Source of the DNA: Calditrichia bacterium | GTDB taxonomy: Bacteria > Calditrichota > Calditrichia > RBG-13-44-9 > J075 | Length of the DNA stretch: 64,000 nt | Reading direction: 5' to 3' | Assembly: GCA_028284905.1 (NCBI GenBank) | Contig: JANQQU010000033.1 | Location: forward strand, 62,001 to 126,000 | Shown: positions 35,588 through 44,813 of the stretch, piece by piece | Layout of the letters: each line of letters opens with the position of its first letter | How positions within the stretch are numbered: position 1 is the first letter of the stretch | Notes under the pieces: generated by a model | The model's input: the letters and a program-made list of their open reading frames with translations, nothing else | Told to the model about the DNA's origin: nothing | Database searches by the model: none | Made by a program: the position numbers and the translations under genes

Positions 35588-36634
35588 CTATGCATTTACT
35601 TCGTTTAGCCGTTGCTTGAGCTGGTCAATACTATCAATCCTAAACGGATCTTTTTCGTTCAGCATCGCCCAGTAATAACTGGCCCAGTCGCCGGCACTAA
35701 TCAGGGAGAAAATCTTTGCCAGGCGGGATTCTCCCTCGGCATATACTTCCCCGAAAAGGACATTGTTTTTCTTAAGAATTTTTTTAGTAATTTCAATACG
35801 CTGCTTTATGCGATCGCCTTCGTCGGAGTCCCGTAAAAAGATCACCCGAAAATGTTTGTTAACCTCGTGCAATCCTTCCCAGCCCATAATTTCATTATGA
35901 TTCAGTTCCGGAAGCACATTACTGAAGGCCATCGATTTGGCATTTTCGCTGAACTGATTCCGCCAGCGTACCGTAACGCCACCCAAATAAGGCACACCGG
36001 AATAGATCACCGGTATCGCATGATAAATGCTTTGGGAAATATTGTTCGCCATATTGTGATGGCGAAAATTTTTCTCCGGACTGTAACGCTCCACCAGATC
36101 GTTTAACACGGTCCCCGTTTCCTTACGATCCGCTGCTTTCGATGAGATCATTCCGATTTTCTCAAAGAAAATTAACAACGGGAAAAAAAGATATCCAAGT
36201 GCCTGGCGTGGCGGCAAGCCGGACTTAATTGCAATGTGAGGAAAATCGTGCATGCGGCACTTACTTTCCACTTCACCGCCAGAAGAAATCCCAATCACAG
36301 TTGCAGAGCGATCGATCGCTTCCTGCATTGCGCTTAGAGTTTCCTCCGTATCTCCGGAATAACTAATTGCAATAAAAAGGGATTTTTCGTTAACAAAAGC
36401 AGGTAGGTGGTAATTGCGGTTCATGTAGGTTGGTACTTTCAACTCGTCAGCAAGGTAGTCCAGTAATAATTCGCCGGCAATTGCTGACCCTCCCATTCCG
36501 GAAAGTACGATGTTGTGAATGTCAGCGGTTTTAACCTTAAACTTCTTTTTCTCCATTAACGTCTCACTGACATTCACTTGCTCCGGCAGTTCATTCAAAT
36601 ACGCAATGAAGTTGGATCGGTCATTGTCGAACAT
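35588..36634 (-). CDS. Bifunctional phosphoglucose/phosphomannose isomerase
   Basis: 348 aa, the size of the short SIS-domain PGI/PMI family first known from archaea, which interconverts glucose-6-P or mannose-6-P with fructose-6-P. Features are LSGMGGSAIAGELL (SIS start), AISYSGDTEETL (sugar-phosphate Ser/Thr loop), GISSGGEV, the proline-rich SGLPPRQALGYLF and the second SIS domain with HNEIMGWEG. It connects glycolysis with mannose-derived nucleotide sugars, and so could feed the polysaccharide cluster downstream in the window. It stands alone. Confidence 0.9.
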   Translation of the reverse strand: MFDNDRSNFIAYLNELPEQVNVSETLMEKKKFKVKTADIHNIVLSGMGGSAIAGELLLDYLADELKVPTYMNRNYHLPAFVNEKSLFIAISYSGDTEETLSAMQEAIDRSATVIGISSGGEVESKCRMHDFPHIAIKSGLPPRQALGYLFFPLLIFFEKIGMISSKAADRKETGTVLNDLVERYSPEKNFRHHNMANNISQSIYHAIPVIYSGVPYLGGVTVRWRNQFSENAKSMAFSNVLPELNHNEIMGWEGLHEVNKHFRVIFLRDSDEGDRIKQRIEITKKILKKNNVLFGEVYAEGESRLAKIFSLISAGDWASYYWAMLNEKDPFRIDSIDQLKQRLNEVNA

Positions 36635-37131
36635 AATCGCCCTCTCTCTCTTTAAGATTGGATGTATAAAGGTGAGTTGTACGCCATCTGCAAAGCAATT
36701 TGCACATCCTGGCGTAAAATATTGTCGGAATGAAAATAGTGTTTACTATTGGATTGGTAGTATGCAACAACAGTTTACCTTTTTAGGTTCTGATAATAAA
36801 TCCGTCACTTACCCTATTTATAATACAACTTATTTGCTCCACTTTCAATAGTTTTATTTGCGTTTTTAGCGGATTTGTAAGAATTCCGCAAACAAAATAA
36901 CCCGTTTGTTTTATTCGGGATTAGCATCGCTCACTGAATGCTCAAAAATTCTAAATTTTCGGCATCTCGGGCAATCTATTATTGAGCATCTATCAGGAAC
37001 TTTTTCCGAAAATAATTTGCCAAAAATGACGCATCGAAAAGATTATTTTTTTGTATACCTAATGCCGGAAAACACTTTACATTAATAAAATATGCACCAA
37101 ATAGAAATCCTCAACTAACAGGCTCCGTCAT
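36635..37131. other. Intergenic region between divergent PGI/PMI and helicase genes
   Basis: About 500 bp, AT-rich, which must hold divergent promoters. Around 36863-36924 there are short GC-poor imperfect repeats (for example CGTTTGTTTTATTCGGG beside CGCAAACAAAATAACCC). I see no gene, tRNA, riboswitch or terminator that I can support. Confidence 0.4.
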
Positions 37132-39774
37132 TTGAAATTAACCGATGAACAACAGGCAATTGTCAATCATACTACCGGCCCCGGGCTGGTTTTTGCCGTT
37201 GCCGGTTCCGGGAAAACCACCAGCATGGTGCACCGGGTCAAGCGTCTTCTCGATAAACGCATTGTTACACCGGATAAAATTCTGACAACCTCCTTTAATA
37301 ACTCAGCCGTTCAGGATATCATTCTTCAGTTGGCGGAAACCGGGGTTGAAAAAGGCGTGCATTGCCGAACGTTGCACGCTATTGGCTTTGCAATTATTCG
37401 GAATGCAGTACAAAGGCGCTATCTATCCCGGGAATGGCTGCAGAGAAATAACCGCGATGCCGAGAGCATCAGTCGCCAGCTAATTTCAAAAACGCTTGTT
37501 CAGTTAGCACTGGAACAAGGCTGCGATGTCAACGAGCTGAATGTCGACCGGGAGGATTTGAAAAACCAGATTTCCGTCTGGAAGGGAAATTTGGTTTACG
37601 CTGACCTGGCAACAGCAAATCTACCCGAAAAAGCAACCGATTTTACCGAACAGGCGGTGCACAAACATGCCCAGTATGTGCTTGCTTATCGCAAATACGA
37701 ACAATTTCGCCAGCAACAAAAGCTGATCACCTTCGATGATATGCTGATGACCGGCTGGGAGCTGCTGCTACGCCATCCGGATATATTAAAAAGCTTTCAA
37801 AGTGCTTACCAAATGGTGATGGTGGATGAGTTCCAGGACGTCAACTTTGCGCAGTATCAACTGATGGATCTGATCACCCAACCACATCGCAACTACATGG
37901 CCATCGGAGATGACGATCAGTGCATTTACGAATGGCGCGGCGCGAATCCGCGCTTTATTCTTGATTTTGAGAAGGTCTACAACGCGCAGGTTTACAAGAT
38001 CAGCGACAATTTTCGCTCGACGGCACAACAGGTTGTGCTTGCCAACCAAGTTATCTCCCGTAATGAAAACCGTTTTCCGAAACAGCTCAGCCTGACGCGC
38101 GGATTTGGCGGCGCAACGAACCTCCACAAAACAAAAGATGATGCGGCAACAGCGACAGCTATCGTGAAGGAAATTCGTCGCCTGTACAAGCAGAAGAAAT
38201 CTCCGGCCGATATGGCGATACTGATTCGCCTCTACTCTCAAACCGCTTACCTGGAGACTGAGCTGATTGCCGCTCGAATTCTGTACCAGATTGTTGGCAG
38301 CAGTCCATTCTATGCCCGGGATGAACTAATTCCGCTCTTTCAATACCTCTCTTTTGCCGCTTTCGAAGCAGAGATTCGCCGCAGTGGTTTTCCCGATGAT
38401 GATGCGCGGATAGAGAAATATCTTGCCATGTTCCGGAATATCATTAATCAACCACGGCGCTATCTAAGCAAGAGCTTTCTCGATAGCGTAGTTGCCAAAT
38501 CCCGTAGTCGAAAGGCTTCTCTACTAGAAACCGTCCTGCTGCAAAAGAAGCAGCTAAAACCCGGTTCCGCAAAAAACGCGCAAGCTTTCGTACAGCTGAT
38601 TAACGAGTTGATCCTTAAACTGAAAAAGCCCGCTCACAAGGTTTTGACCTGGCTGGTTGGGGAAATCGAGTATGCAGAACATCTGCTTAACATTAGCGGC
38701 ATGCAGGAATTGGGCGTTTCCCGGGTACAGAATGTTGATGCCCTGATTGATATGTCCCGCAAACGAGGGAAATGCGAGGAATTTCTCGCCTATATCCGGG
38801 AAATATCCCTCGACGACCTGGCTAAGAAAAGCGACCTGCCCCCTTTAAAAATAATGACCATCTATCGGGCGAAAGGATTGGAGTGGGAGACAGTTTTTCT
38901 TCCCGGCTGCAATAAAGGTTTAATTCCCTGTTTGATGGATGAAAAAGGGGAAGCTGCCGCAAAAGCACTAGAGGCAGAGCGCCGCTTATTTTACGTTGCC
39001 GTTACCCGCGCAAAAAAACAGCTGCATCTCTACACCAGCGAGGACCGGGAACTTTCCCCCTTCCTGGCGGAAATAGATGCAACAACTGTCCTGGGCGACC
39101 TCGAAAAGCTGCAAAAAGCGTTTCAGAACCAGCGGTCATTTTATAAAACCGCCGATGTTATTCATCTCTGCCAATTGGTTGAACGATTTAACCTCGGGCG
39201 TTTTTTAGTCCATTGGAAACGCCATACCCCGGATTTCCGCGATTACGTTCAGGTATTACTGGACGGCTTCTCGAAGGAGCTGACCCGCGCGGATGCCGCC
39301 CAGGAAAAATACCTGGCAGCGCTCAAGGAGTACCGAACGGCTCAAAAACAATTCGATAGCAAATCTGATCAATTCAAGGCAGCATTAATGGAGACAGCAC
39401 TTGTCGTCCGCAAATTCAAAAGCGCCTTGCACACCGCCGGCTCCGGGGAAGAGATACGTTTCGAACGTTTCGAAGACGGCGATGTAATGGTGCTTTCCCG
39501 GCGTGGTGTTATTGGCGTTCTGGAATTAAAAAAGATGAAAGGCTTTGACAGCGACCTCATACTCTGGGAGGATACCCGGGCAACGCTGGCTGCCCCTTTC
39601 TCTTCCGGCAATCTCTACGCGGCCGAGCTGCAAACGTTAACCCTGAACCCGGAGCATCCGCAGATGCTAAAGGGACAGCCATTGCCGCCGGAAAAACCTC
39701 CGAAGAAGTATCAGGATTTGCTATCTCCGGAATTTCGTCGCGGCCTCGCGACATTGCAAAAAATAACCGGCTAA
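37132..39774 (+). CDS. UvrD/Rep-family ATP-dependent DNA helicase
   Basis: 880 aa from a TTG start. Superfamily 1A helicase motifs are complete: Q motif LTDEQQAIV, Walker A AGSGKTTS (Lys28), VDEFQDVN (about 232), GDDDQCIYEWRGA, NFRST, TIYRAKGLEWETVF and ERRLFYVAVTRAKKQL. It should translocate 3'-5' on single-stranded DNA in repair or recombination. The C-terminal ~200 residues after the helicase core are unusual: a helical or coiled-coil stretch, then a small beta-rich unit (EDGDVMVLSRRGVIGVLELK) where UvrD and PcrA carry a Tudor-like RNA polymerase-binding tail. It is longer than typical UvrD (about 720 aa). Confidence 0.9.
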   Translation: MKLTDEQQAIVNHTTGPGLVFAVAGSGKTTSMVHRVKRLLDKRIVTPDKILTTSFNNSAVQDIILQLAETGVEKGVHCRTLHAIGFAIIRNAVQRRYLSREWLQRNNRDAESISRQLISKTLVQLALEQGCDVNELNVDREDLKNQISVWKGNLVYADLATANLPEKATDFTEQAVHKHAQYVLAYRKYEQFRQQQKLITFDDMLMTGWELLLRHPDILKSFQSAYQMVMVDEFQDVNFAQYQLMDLITQPHRNYMAIGDDDQCIYEWRGANPRFILDFEKVYNAQVYKISDNFRSTAQQVVLANQVISRNENRFPKQLSLTRGFGGATNLHKTKDDAATATAIVKEIRRLYKQKKSPADMAILIRLYSQTAYLETELIAARILYQIVGSSPFYARDELIPLFQYLSFAAFEAEIRRSGFPDDDARIEKYLAMFRNIINQPRRYLSKSFLDSVVAKSRSRKASLLETVLLQKKQLKPGSAKNAQAFVQLINELILKLKKPAHKVLTWLVGEIEYAEHLLNISGMQELGVSRVQNVDALIDMSRKRGKCEEFLAYIREISLDDLAKKSDLPPLKIMTIYRAKGLEWETVFLPGCNKGLIPCLMDEKGEAAAKALEAERRLFYVAVTRAKKQLHLYTSEDRELSPFLAEIDATTVLGDLEKLQKAFQNQRSFYKTADVIHLCQLVERFNLGRFLVHWKRHTPDFRDYVQVLLDGFSKELTRADAAQEKYLAALKEYRTAQKQFDSKSDQFKAALMETALVVRKFKSALHTAGSGEEIRFERFEDGDVMVLSRRGVIGVLELKKMKGFDSDLILWEDTRATLAAPFSSGNLYAAELQTLTLNPEHPQMLKGQPLPPEKPPKKYQDLLSPEFRRGLATLQKITG

Positions 39775-39823
39775 ATCTCTAAAAGATAATTGATTAGGCC
39801 ACAACTAAGCATTCGATTTTTTT

Positions 39824-39871
39824 ACTGGTGGCTGGTTACTGGTAAAGACAAGCCAGTAACAAGAAACCAGC
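39824..39871. repeat. CTGGT-word hairpin between converging genes
   Basis: Three ACTGGT/GCTGGT words on the left, two inverted words on the right. The core stem is GTTACTGG (39835-39842) / CCAGTAAC (39853-39860), with an outer GCTGGT/ACCAGC pair. It lies between the helicase stop and the converging barrel gene and could end transcription from both. Confidence 0.5.
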
Positions 39872-39889
39872 AACATAACAGCAAACGTT

Positions 39890-41839
39890 TTAAAAAATCA
39901 GCCGCAGCTGCCCACGAATCTCCTGTTTTCGATTCCCCAGCGTCTCATCCAATCCACTTCCCAGCGTCGCCTCATCAGGATATTCAGATGTTTTATATTT
40001 CACCGCCATTCGCCAGCGTTTTGACGGACGATATTCCACTAACAGAAACCACTTAAATCCGCGCCCATTTAAAAGTGCATTCCGGAAGTTGCCGGGAAGA
40101 TCATTCTCGAATTCATATAATCGCAAGCTATAATCCGGCACGTCGAATTGCGTCCAGCGTGCCTGCAGTGTCAAAAATTTGCCGGGACGATAACGAAGAT
40201 CCTGGTAAATCATAAAGCCATAATTGCGCGGCAAGGCTTCCGCTGCCGCTCCCCAACTGCGTTCAATCCGGTGCCGCAAACGTACTGTGCTGGAAAGGTC
40301 GCTGTCGATCTGCAAACGAATTTGCCGAATTTGTTCCTGCCCGATTGCATAACGATTGCTAACGCTTTCAGAGACTTGCCGGAAGCGGCGGGTAAAGCGT
40401 AGTGTCATCCTGGTTTTAGCCACGCGCTGGCGGATTTGAAATTGCTGATTTCGGCTGGTAAAGGGAAATTCTGTCTCTAATTGCTGCGGCCTGCCGACCT
40501 GGAAAAATGCCGCCAGCTCTGTCTGGCGAAACAAACGCTTTCGAAAGCTAAGTAAATATCCCCGCTCATTCCCGGGAGAGCTGCTCACTTTCCCAAACGC
40601 CCGGCCATGCAACGACCAGTGTTGCGGATGATAGTAATAGAAGAGAATACCATAATCTGTGCTCCCATCCACACTGCGATAGTGAACACTTTGCTGCAAG
40701 GCGGGATATCGGAGCGAATAGAGACTAATTTCCCCCTGCACTGTCAACTGTTTGATGGCAGTATCATAGAAGCCTCCCATATAAACAGCTTTTTTTCCAG
40801 CAGGCTCGCCATCCATCCGCACTGGCCGGGAGTATTGGAAATGAGCAAATTGCCCTCCCAGCTGCGTTTCTCCAAAAGATTGCAGCACCGCAGTAGCAAA
40901 CATGCTTTCTTTTACGACCCGGCGTTTCACCAGCTCACTATTGTTCCGATGATAGCCACTAGTATAAAATGAACGCACGAATGCCAAAGAATCCGTCGAT
41001 AATGTGCCATCCAGTTCATGCAGGGATGCCACAACTGTCCATCGGGTATTCTCCAGCAATCGATACTCCCAAAGCGCGCCCCGAAAAAATGCGGATTCAT
41101 TCGCGGCGCTCTTTCCCTGCCAGCGAAACGGCGTACGCTTGAAAAGTTGCATGCCACCGACCGTTACCGGACTTCCATAAGGACCATTGAATAGCAGCCC
41201 CTGACCGCTGGAGAGATTAAAGTCTCCCAGAAGAATTTTACTTCTCGCTTCTGCCCAGTCGTACTGGATATGAAAGGATCCAAAGTCGTACCAATTCGGC
41301 TCACCGCTGTCTTTTTCCCAGAGTGCCCCAAACTTTAATCGTGGCGTTGGCTGCCAGCGCAAGCGATGATACAAATGATAGGGATTGCCATAACGGCGGG
41401 CATCATCCGCAATTTCGTAACCGGCAATTGTATGCAGCGGACGCCCTAACTGCAGACGATAATCAATGAGCGGCTTCTTTTTCCGCGTCTGAAAACTGAT
41501 ATAAGGCAATATCGTGCTAATTAACTCCTCAGAAACCCCGAGAACTTCCCGGAGATGTTCAGCATCTCGATAAGTGCCTTTCTCTCGACGCTGCTTCACA
41601 ATCTTACGGGCGATTTGGTAATTCAGAAACGGAATCTGCAATAGCATTGCGACATCCGCCCGATTGACATCAACCGGTGTCGATTCCAGATCCTGAAGCC
41701 TTTGTAAATAATCGACTTGAAGTGAGTTTTCAGAAACCAGCCCTTCCAGCAAATTTTCCGGAGAGATGGCCTCCTGAGCGGATAGATTTCCCCCGAGCAG
41801 GCTCCCGCCCAGAGCCAGCATAATAAGTAAACGAATCAT
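39890..41839 (-). CDS. Exported helix-hairpin-helix domain protein with probable beta-barrel
   Basis: About 649 aa (ATG at 41839; 41857 is also possible). A signal peptide (MIRLLIMLALGGSLLGGNLS-A) is followed at about residues 50-110 by ComEA-like helix-hairpin-helix units (VNRADVAMLLQIPFLNYQIA and GTYRDAEHLREVLGVSEEL), which usually bind DNA. The remaining ~500 residues are alternating aromatic beta-strands ending GQLRLIF; a terminal Phe is the mark of an outer-membrane beta-barrel. The HhH domain would face the periplasm. A role in DNA uptake or in holding DNA at the outer membrane is inference. It converges with the helicase gene; relatives are common in this superphylum but uncharacterised. 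Confidence 0.75.
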   Translation of the reverse strand: MIRLLIMLALGGSLLGGNLSAQEAISPENLLEGLVSENSLQVDYLQRLQDLESTPVDVNRADVAMLLQIPFLNYQIARKIVKQRREKGTYRDAEHLREVLGVSEELISTILPYISFQTRKKKPLIDYRLQLGRPLHTIAGYEIADDARRYGNPYHLYHRLRWQPTPRLKFGALWEKDSGEPNWYDFGSFHIQYDWAEARSKILLGDFNLSSGQGLLFNGPYGSPVTVGGMQLFKRTPFRWQGKSAANESAFFRGALWEYRLLENTRWTVVASLHELDGTLSTDSLAFVRSFYTSGYHRNNSELVKRRVVKESMFATAVLQSFGETQLGGQFAHFQYSRPVRMDGEPAGKKAVYMGGFYDTAIKQLTVQGEISLYSLRYPALQQSVHYRSVDGSTDYGILFYYYHPQHWSLHGRAFGKVSSSPGNERGYLLSFRKRLFRQTELAAFFQVGRPQQLETEFPFTSRNQQFQIRQRVAKTRMTLRFTRRFRQVSESVSNRYAIGQEQIRQIRLQIDSDLSSTVRLRHRIERSWGAAAEALPRNYGFMIYQDLRYRPGKFLTLQARWTQFDVPDYSLRLYEFENDLPGNFRNALLNGRGFKWFLLVEYRPSKRWRMAVKYKTSEYPDEATLGSGLDETLGNRKQEIRGQLRLIF

Positions 41840-42012
41840 TCCCCCATTGTCCCCCATGGTGAAATTGATGTTAGATTTTTTCCTTATACGCCGCTAAACC
41901 ATGCGGGTTCATTCAACAATCATAAAAAATCCTTAACACTTTCATATTCCCCCCCGCCGCCTTAACTTTTCAGGCTGAAGTAGAAATCAACGATCTAACA
42001 GGACGATTAGAG

Positions 42013-42465
42013 ATGATGCGGAAAATACATTACGCGATTGCAACAACCTTCGGTGCAGGTTATTCCCCAACGGCTCCCGGCACTGCCGGTACCATCCTGG
42101 CCTGGCTGGCCGCTTACTTCCTTTTTCAGGGCTCCCTTAATATTTTGATTGTCGCAACAATAGTTGCCACAGTCATCGGTACTATTTCTGCCAATTTTGT
42201 AGAGAAGGATGCCGGCATGCACGACCCTTCAATTGTGGTTATTGATGAAGTCGCCGGTATGTGGATGGGCCTCTGGTTGGTCCCTATGGAGTTTATCTGG
42301 TATCTGGTTGCATTCGGACTCTTCCGCCTTTTCGATGTTACCAAACTCTTCCCGATCAATAAATTGCAGGATCTCCCCGGAGGCTGGGGAATTATGCTGG
42401 ACGATATCGGCGCCGGCATTTACACCATGATCGTTATTCAGATCGCCCTTTACATTATCGGTTAA
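42013..42465 (+). CDS. pgpA: Phosphatidylglycerophosphatase A
   Basis: 150 aa integral membrane enzyme that dephosphorylates phosphatidylglycerol phosphate to phosphatidylglycerol. It has the PgpA signatures [14 protein letters not shown] (start), [23 protein letters not shown] and [17 protein letters not shown], with several transmembrane helices between. AGGA lies about 9 nt before the ATG. It begins a rightward run of three genes with the GT2 and GT-C enzymes. Confidence 0.94.
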   Translation: MMRKIHYAIATTFGAGYSPTAPGTAGTILAWLAAYFLFQGSLNILIVATIVATVIGTISANFVEKDAGMHDPSIVVIDEVAGMWMGLWLVPMEFIWYLVAFGLFRLFDVTKLFPINKLQDLPGGWGIMLDDIGAGIYTMIVIQIALYIIG

Positions 42466-42473
42466 ATTCGGAG

Positions 42474-43175
42474 ATGATTTTGAAGCTTTCAATTGTAATG
42501 CCAGTATACAACGAAGAAAATTTTATCCGAGAAGCAGTACATCGGGTCAAAGAATGCGACATTGGCGAGCTAGAAAAAGAAATCATTGTTGTTGATGATT
42601 TTTCCACCGACGGCACCCGGGAAATCCTGGAAAAGGATATTGCATCTCTGGTGGACAAGGTGATTTATAAAGAAAAGAATGAAGGAAAAGGTGCGACTAT
42701 TCGACGGGGATTTGAACATACCACCGGCGATTTTGTCATTATTCAGGATGCAGATTTGGAGTATGATCCAAACGAATACAAAGACCTGCTCGCTCCAATG
42801 CTTGCCGGAAAAGCCGATGTCGTTTATGGCTCTCGTTTTGCCGGAGGGCAACCCCATCGCGTACTCTTTTTCTGGCATTCGCTCGGCAATAAATTCCTCA
42901 CCCTGCTTTCCAACATGTTTACCAATTTGAACCTTACCGATATGGAATGCTGCTACAAACTTTTCCGGAAAGAGGTATTGGAATCCATTACTCTGGAGCA
43001 AAATCGCTTTGGCATCGAACCGGAGCTGACCGCGAAAGTCGCGAAGGGAAACTGGCGTATCTACGAAGTGGGGATTTCCTATTTCGGCCGCACCTATGCG
43101 GAAGGAAAGAAAATCAATTGGAAAGATGGCGTTCAGGCCATTTGGTGCATATTGAAGTACGGGCTTTTCCGCTAA
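42474..43175 (+). CDS. Family 2 glycosyltransferase (dolichyl-phosphate-mannose synthase-like)
   Basis: 233 aa, a single cytoplasmic GT-A domain: [42 protein letters not shown], the DxD-type [11 protein letters not shown] and VYGSRFAGG. Enzymes of this type move a sugar from a nucleotide donor to a polyprenyl phosphate. It starts 8 nt after pgpA, and the GT-C gene starts 17 nt after it. The pair GT2 plus GT-C suggests a lipid-linked sugar made here is used by the membrane transferase next door. Confidence 0.92.
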   Translation: MILKLSIVMPVYNEENFIREAVHRVKECDIGELEKEIIVVDDFSTDGTREILEKDIASLVDKVIYKEKNEGKGATIRRGFEHTTGDFVIIQDADLEYDPNEYKDLLAPMLAGKADVVYGSRFAGGQPHRVLFFWHSLGNKFLTLLSNMFTNLNLTDMECCYKLFRKEVLESITLEQNRFGIEPELTAKVAKGNWRIYEVGISYFGRTYAEGKKINWKDGVQAIWCILKYGLFR

Positions 43176-43192
43176 TTTCGGGGAAATACTTC

Positions 43193-44728
43193 ATGAATCG
43201 CTACCTGAAATACACCCTGCTCATCCTCTTTAACCTGACGGTTTTTCTGCTCCTTTTAAACCTGGGGATGAACAAACCGATCGATCATGATGAACACCAG
43301 TTTATTGCCAGCGCAGCAATGCTGCAGCGGCTGGGATGGCTGCCTTATGTCGATTTTGCCTATTTCCATCAGCCTTACCTGGTATACATTTACGCGGCTT
43401 TATTTCACCTGAGCGATAAACTACTATTTATTACCCGTTTCTTTTCGATCATATGTGCGACAGCTACGCTGGTTATTCTGTTTAGGCAAACCTATAATTT
43501 ACAGCAGGAAAGACCTTTTAGTGAACGCTACCTTCTTGCTGCAGGCAGCGTCATATTGCTTTTGGTAACACCGGTATTTCATCATACGGTTGGGCTGGCC
43601 TGGAACCATGATTTTCCCATGCTGCTAACTTTTCTCGCTTTTCTTTTACAAGCAAAGACCGTAAAAGCTGAACAGCCATCACTTCAAAAAACGTTTCTGA
43701 GTGGTTTGCTATTGGGGATCGCAACCGGTGTGCGGCTTTCATTTGCGCCGCTCTTTGCGCCGTTTTTCTTATTGCCTTTTCTCTATCGCAAGCATTTTTC
43801 CCGTCGCCGACTAATTCAGCTTGCGCTATTCTTTAGCGGTGGATTCTTTCTGGCAATGTTACCGTCACTATATTATTTAGCGACACACACCGATGCGTAC
43901 CTTTTTGGCAATCTCGGTTATCCCGGCCTAAATACGCTTTTCCGGGAATCCCAGGGCTATACCCGCTCGATGGATTTCTTTTCGAAGGCGTTCTATGCAC
44001 TGGAGATGATTGTGCAGCCGGGCAACCTGATTCTAATCATCGGCGCATTCCTCTTTGCTTTAAAACAGCCGCTAATCAGTGCCGCTTACAAAGATCGCCT
44101 TCGCCCGGAGATTGTTTTTATTTTATTGATGATGCCTTTCCTGCTTATGGGTACTTTTGCCGCAACACCGTCTTTTAAGCAATATTTTTATCCGCCAATC
44201 TTTTATTTGCTTGTCGCAATCGTTTATGGCGTCAGCAGCTTTCCGGAAATACAACAACAGCTCAATAAACGCTTACAGCACTTCGCTTTGTTTTTGCTAA
44301 TCGTGATCATTTATACGCTGCCACGCTACACCGATCCTTTTCAGATGCCGAAAGTAAAATACTGGCATGCCAGTCAGGTACATCAAATGGGAGAGGAAAT
44401 CCGGGAATTGATCGGCGAAGATGGGCGGGTATTTACCTTTGCCCCGATTATTCCCCTGGAAGGTGGACTGGAAATCTACCCGGAGTTGATAACCGGGCCG
44501 TTTGCCTGGCGTACCGGGCAATTTCTGGAGGCAGATGAAAGGCAGCGCCATAAGATTGCATTTCCCGATCAGCTGGAAAATTTTTTGGCGAAAAAGCCGC
44601 CCAGTGCAATCTTGCAAGGATATGAGTGGCGACTGGAACCGCCATTAATTGACTATGCAAAAAGGAACAACTATAACTACAGAACTTTGCGGCTGCAAAA
44701 ACGATTGTGGTTGCCTCCGGCCCCTTAA
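43193..44728 (+). CDS. GT-C type membrane glycosyltransferase (PMT/ArnT-like)
   Basis: About 511 aa from ATG 43193; the frame is open much further upstream, but that part overlaps the GT2 gene in another frame. It has about ten hydrophobic helices. The first periplasmic loop carries acidic residues in PIDHDEHQF, the position where GT-C enzymes bind the polyprenyl-phosphate sugar, followed by YFHQPYLVYIYAALF. It should transfer a sugar from a lipid carrier to an unknown acceptor on the periplasmic face. A strong terminator follows at 44757. Confidence 0.82.
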   Translation: MNRYLKYTLLILFNLTVFLLLLNLGMNKPIDHDEHQFIASAAMLQRLGWLPYVDFAYFHQPYLVYIYAALFHLSDKLLFITRFFSIICATATLVILFRQTYNLQQERPFSERYLLAAGSVILLLVTPVFHHTVGLAWNHDFPMLLTFLAFLLQAKTVKAEQPSLQKTFLSGLLLGIATGVRLSFAPLFAPFFLLPFLYRKHFSRRRLIQLALFFSGGFFLAMLPSLYYLATHTDAYLFGNLGYPGLNTLFRESQGYTRSMDFFSKAFYALEMIVQPGNLILIIGAFLFALKQPLISAAYKDRLRPEIVFILLMMPFLLMGTFAATPSFKQYFYPPIFYLLVAIVYGVSSFPEIQQQLNKRLQHFALFLLIVIIYTLPRYTDPFQMPKVKYWHASQVHQMGEEIRELIGEDGRVFTFAPIIPLEGGLEIYPELITGPFAWRTGQFLEADERQRHKIAFPDQLENFLAKKPPSAILQGYEWRLEPPLIDYAKRNNYNYRTLRLQKRLWLPPAP

Positions 44729-44756
44729 GCTTTCCTTTTCAACATTTTAGCATAAA

Positions 44757-44787
44757 AAAAGCCATTCTTGAGACAAGAATGGCTTTT
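44757..44787. terminator. Bidirectional intrinsic terminator
   Basis: Perfect stem AAAAGCCATTCTTG / CAAGAATGGCTTTT with a 3-nt loop, A-run on one side and T-run on the other. It ends both the rightward GT-C gene and the leftward pentapeptide-repeat gene. Confidence 0.88.
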
Positions 44788-44813
44788 CTATATTCAAAAA
44801 AATTTAAATCGAA

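Noticed and set aside
42947-43192. Long upstream extension of the GT-C glycosyltransferase
   Set aside because: It overlaps the conserved GT2 gene in another frame; the ATG at 43193 gives a proper first membrane helix.
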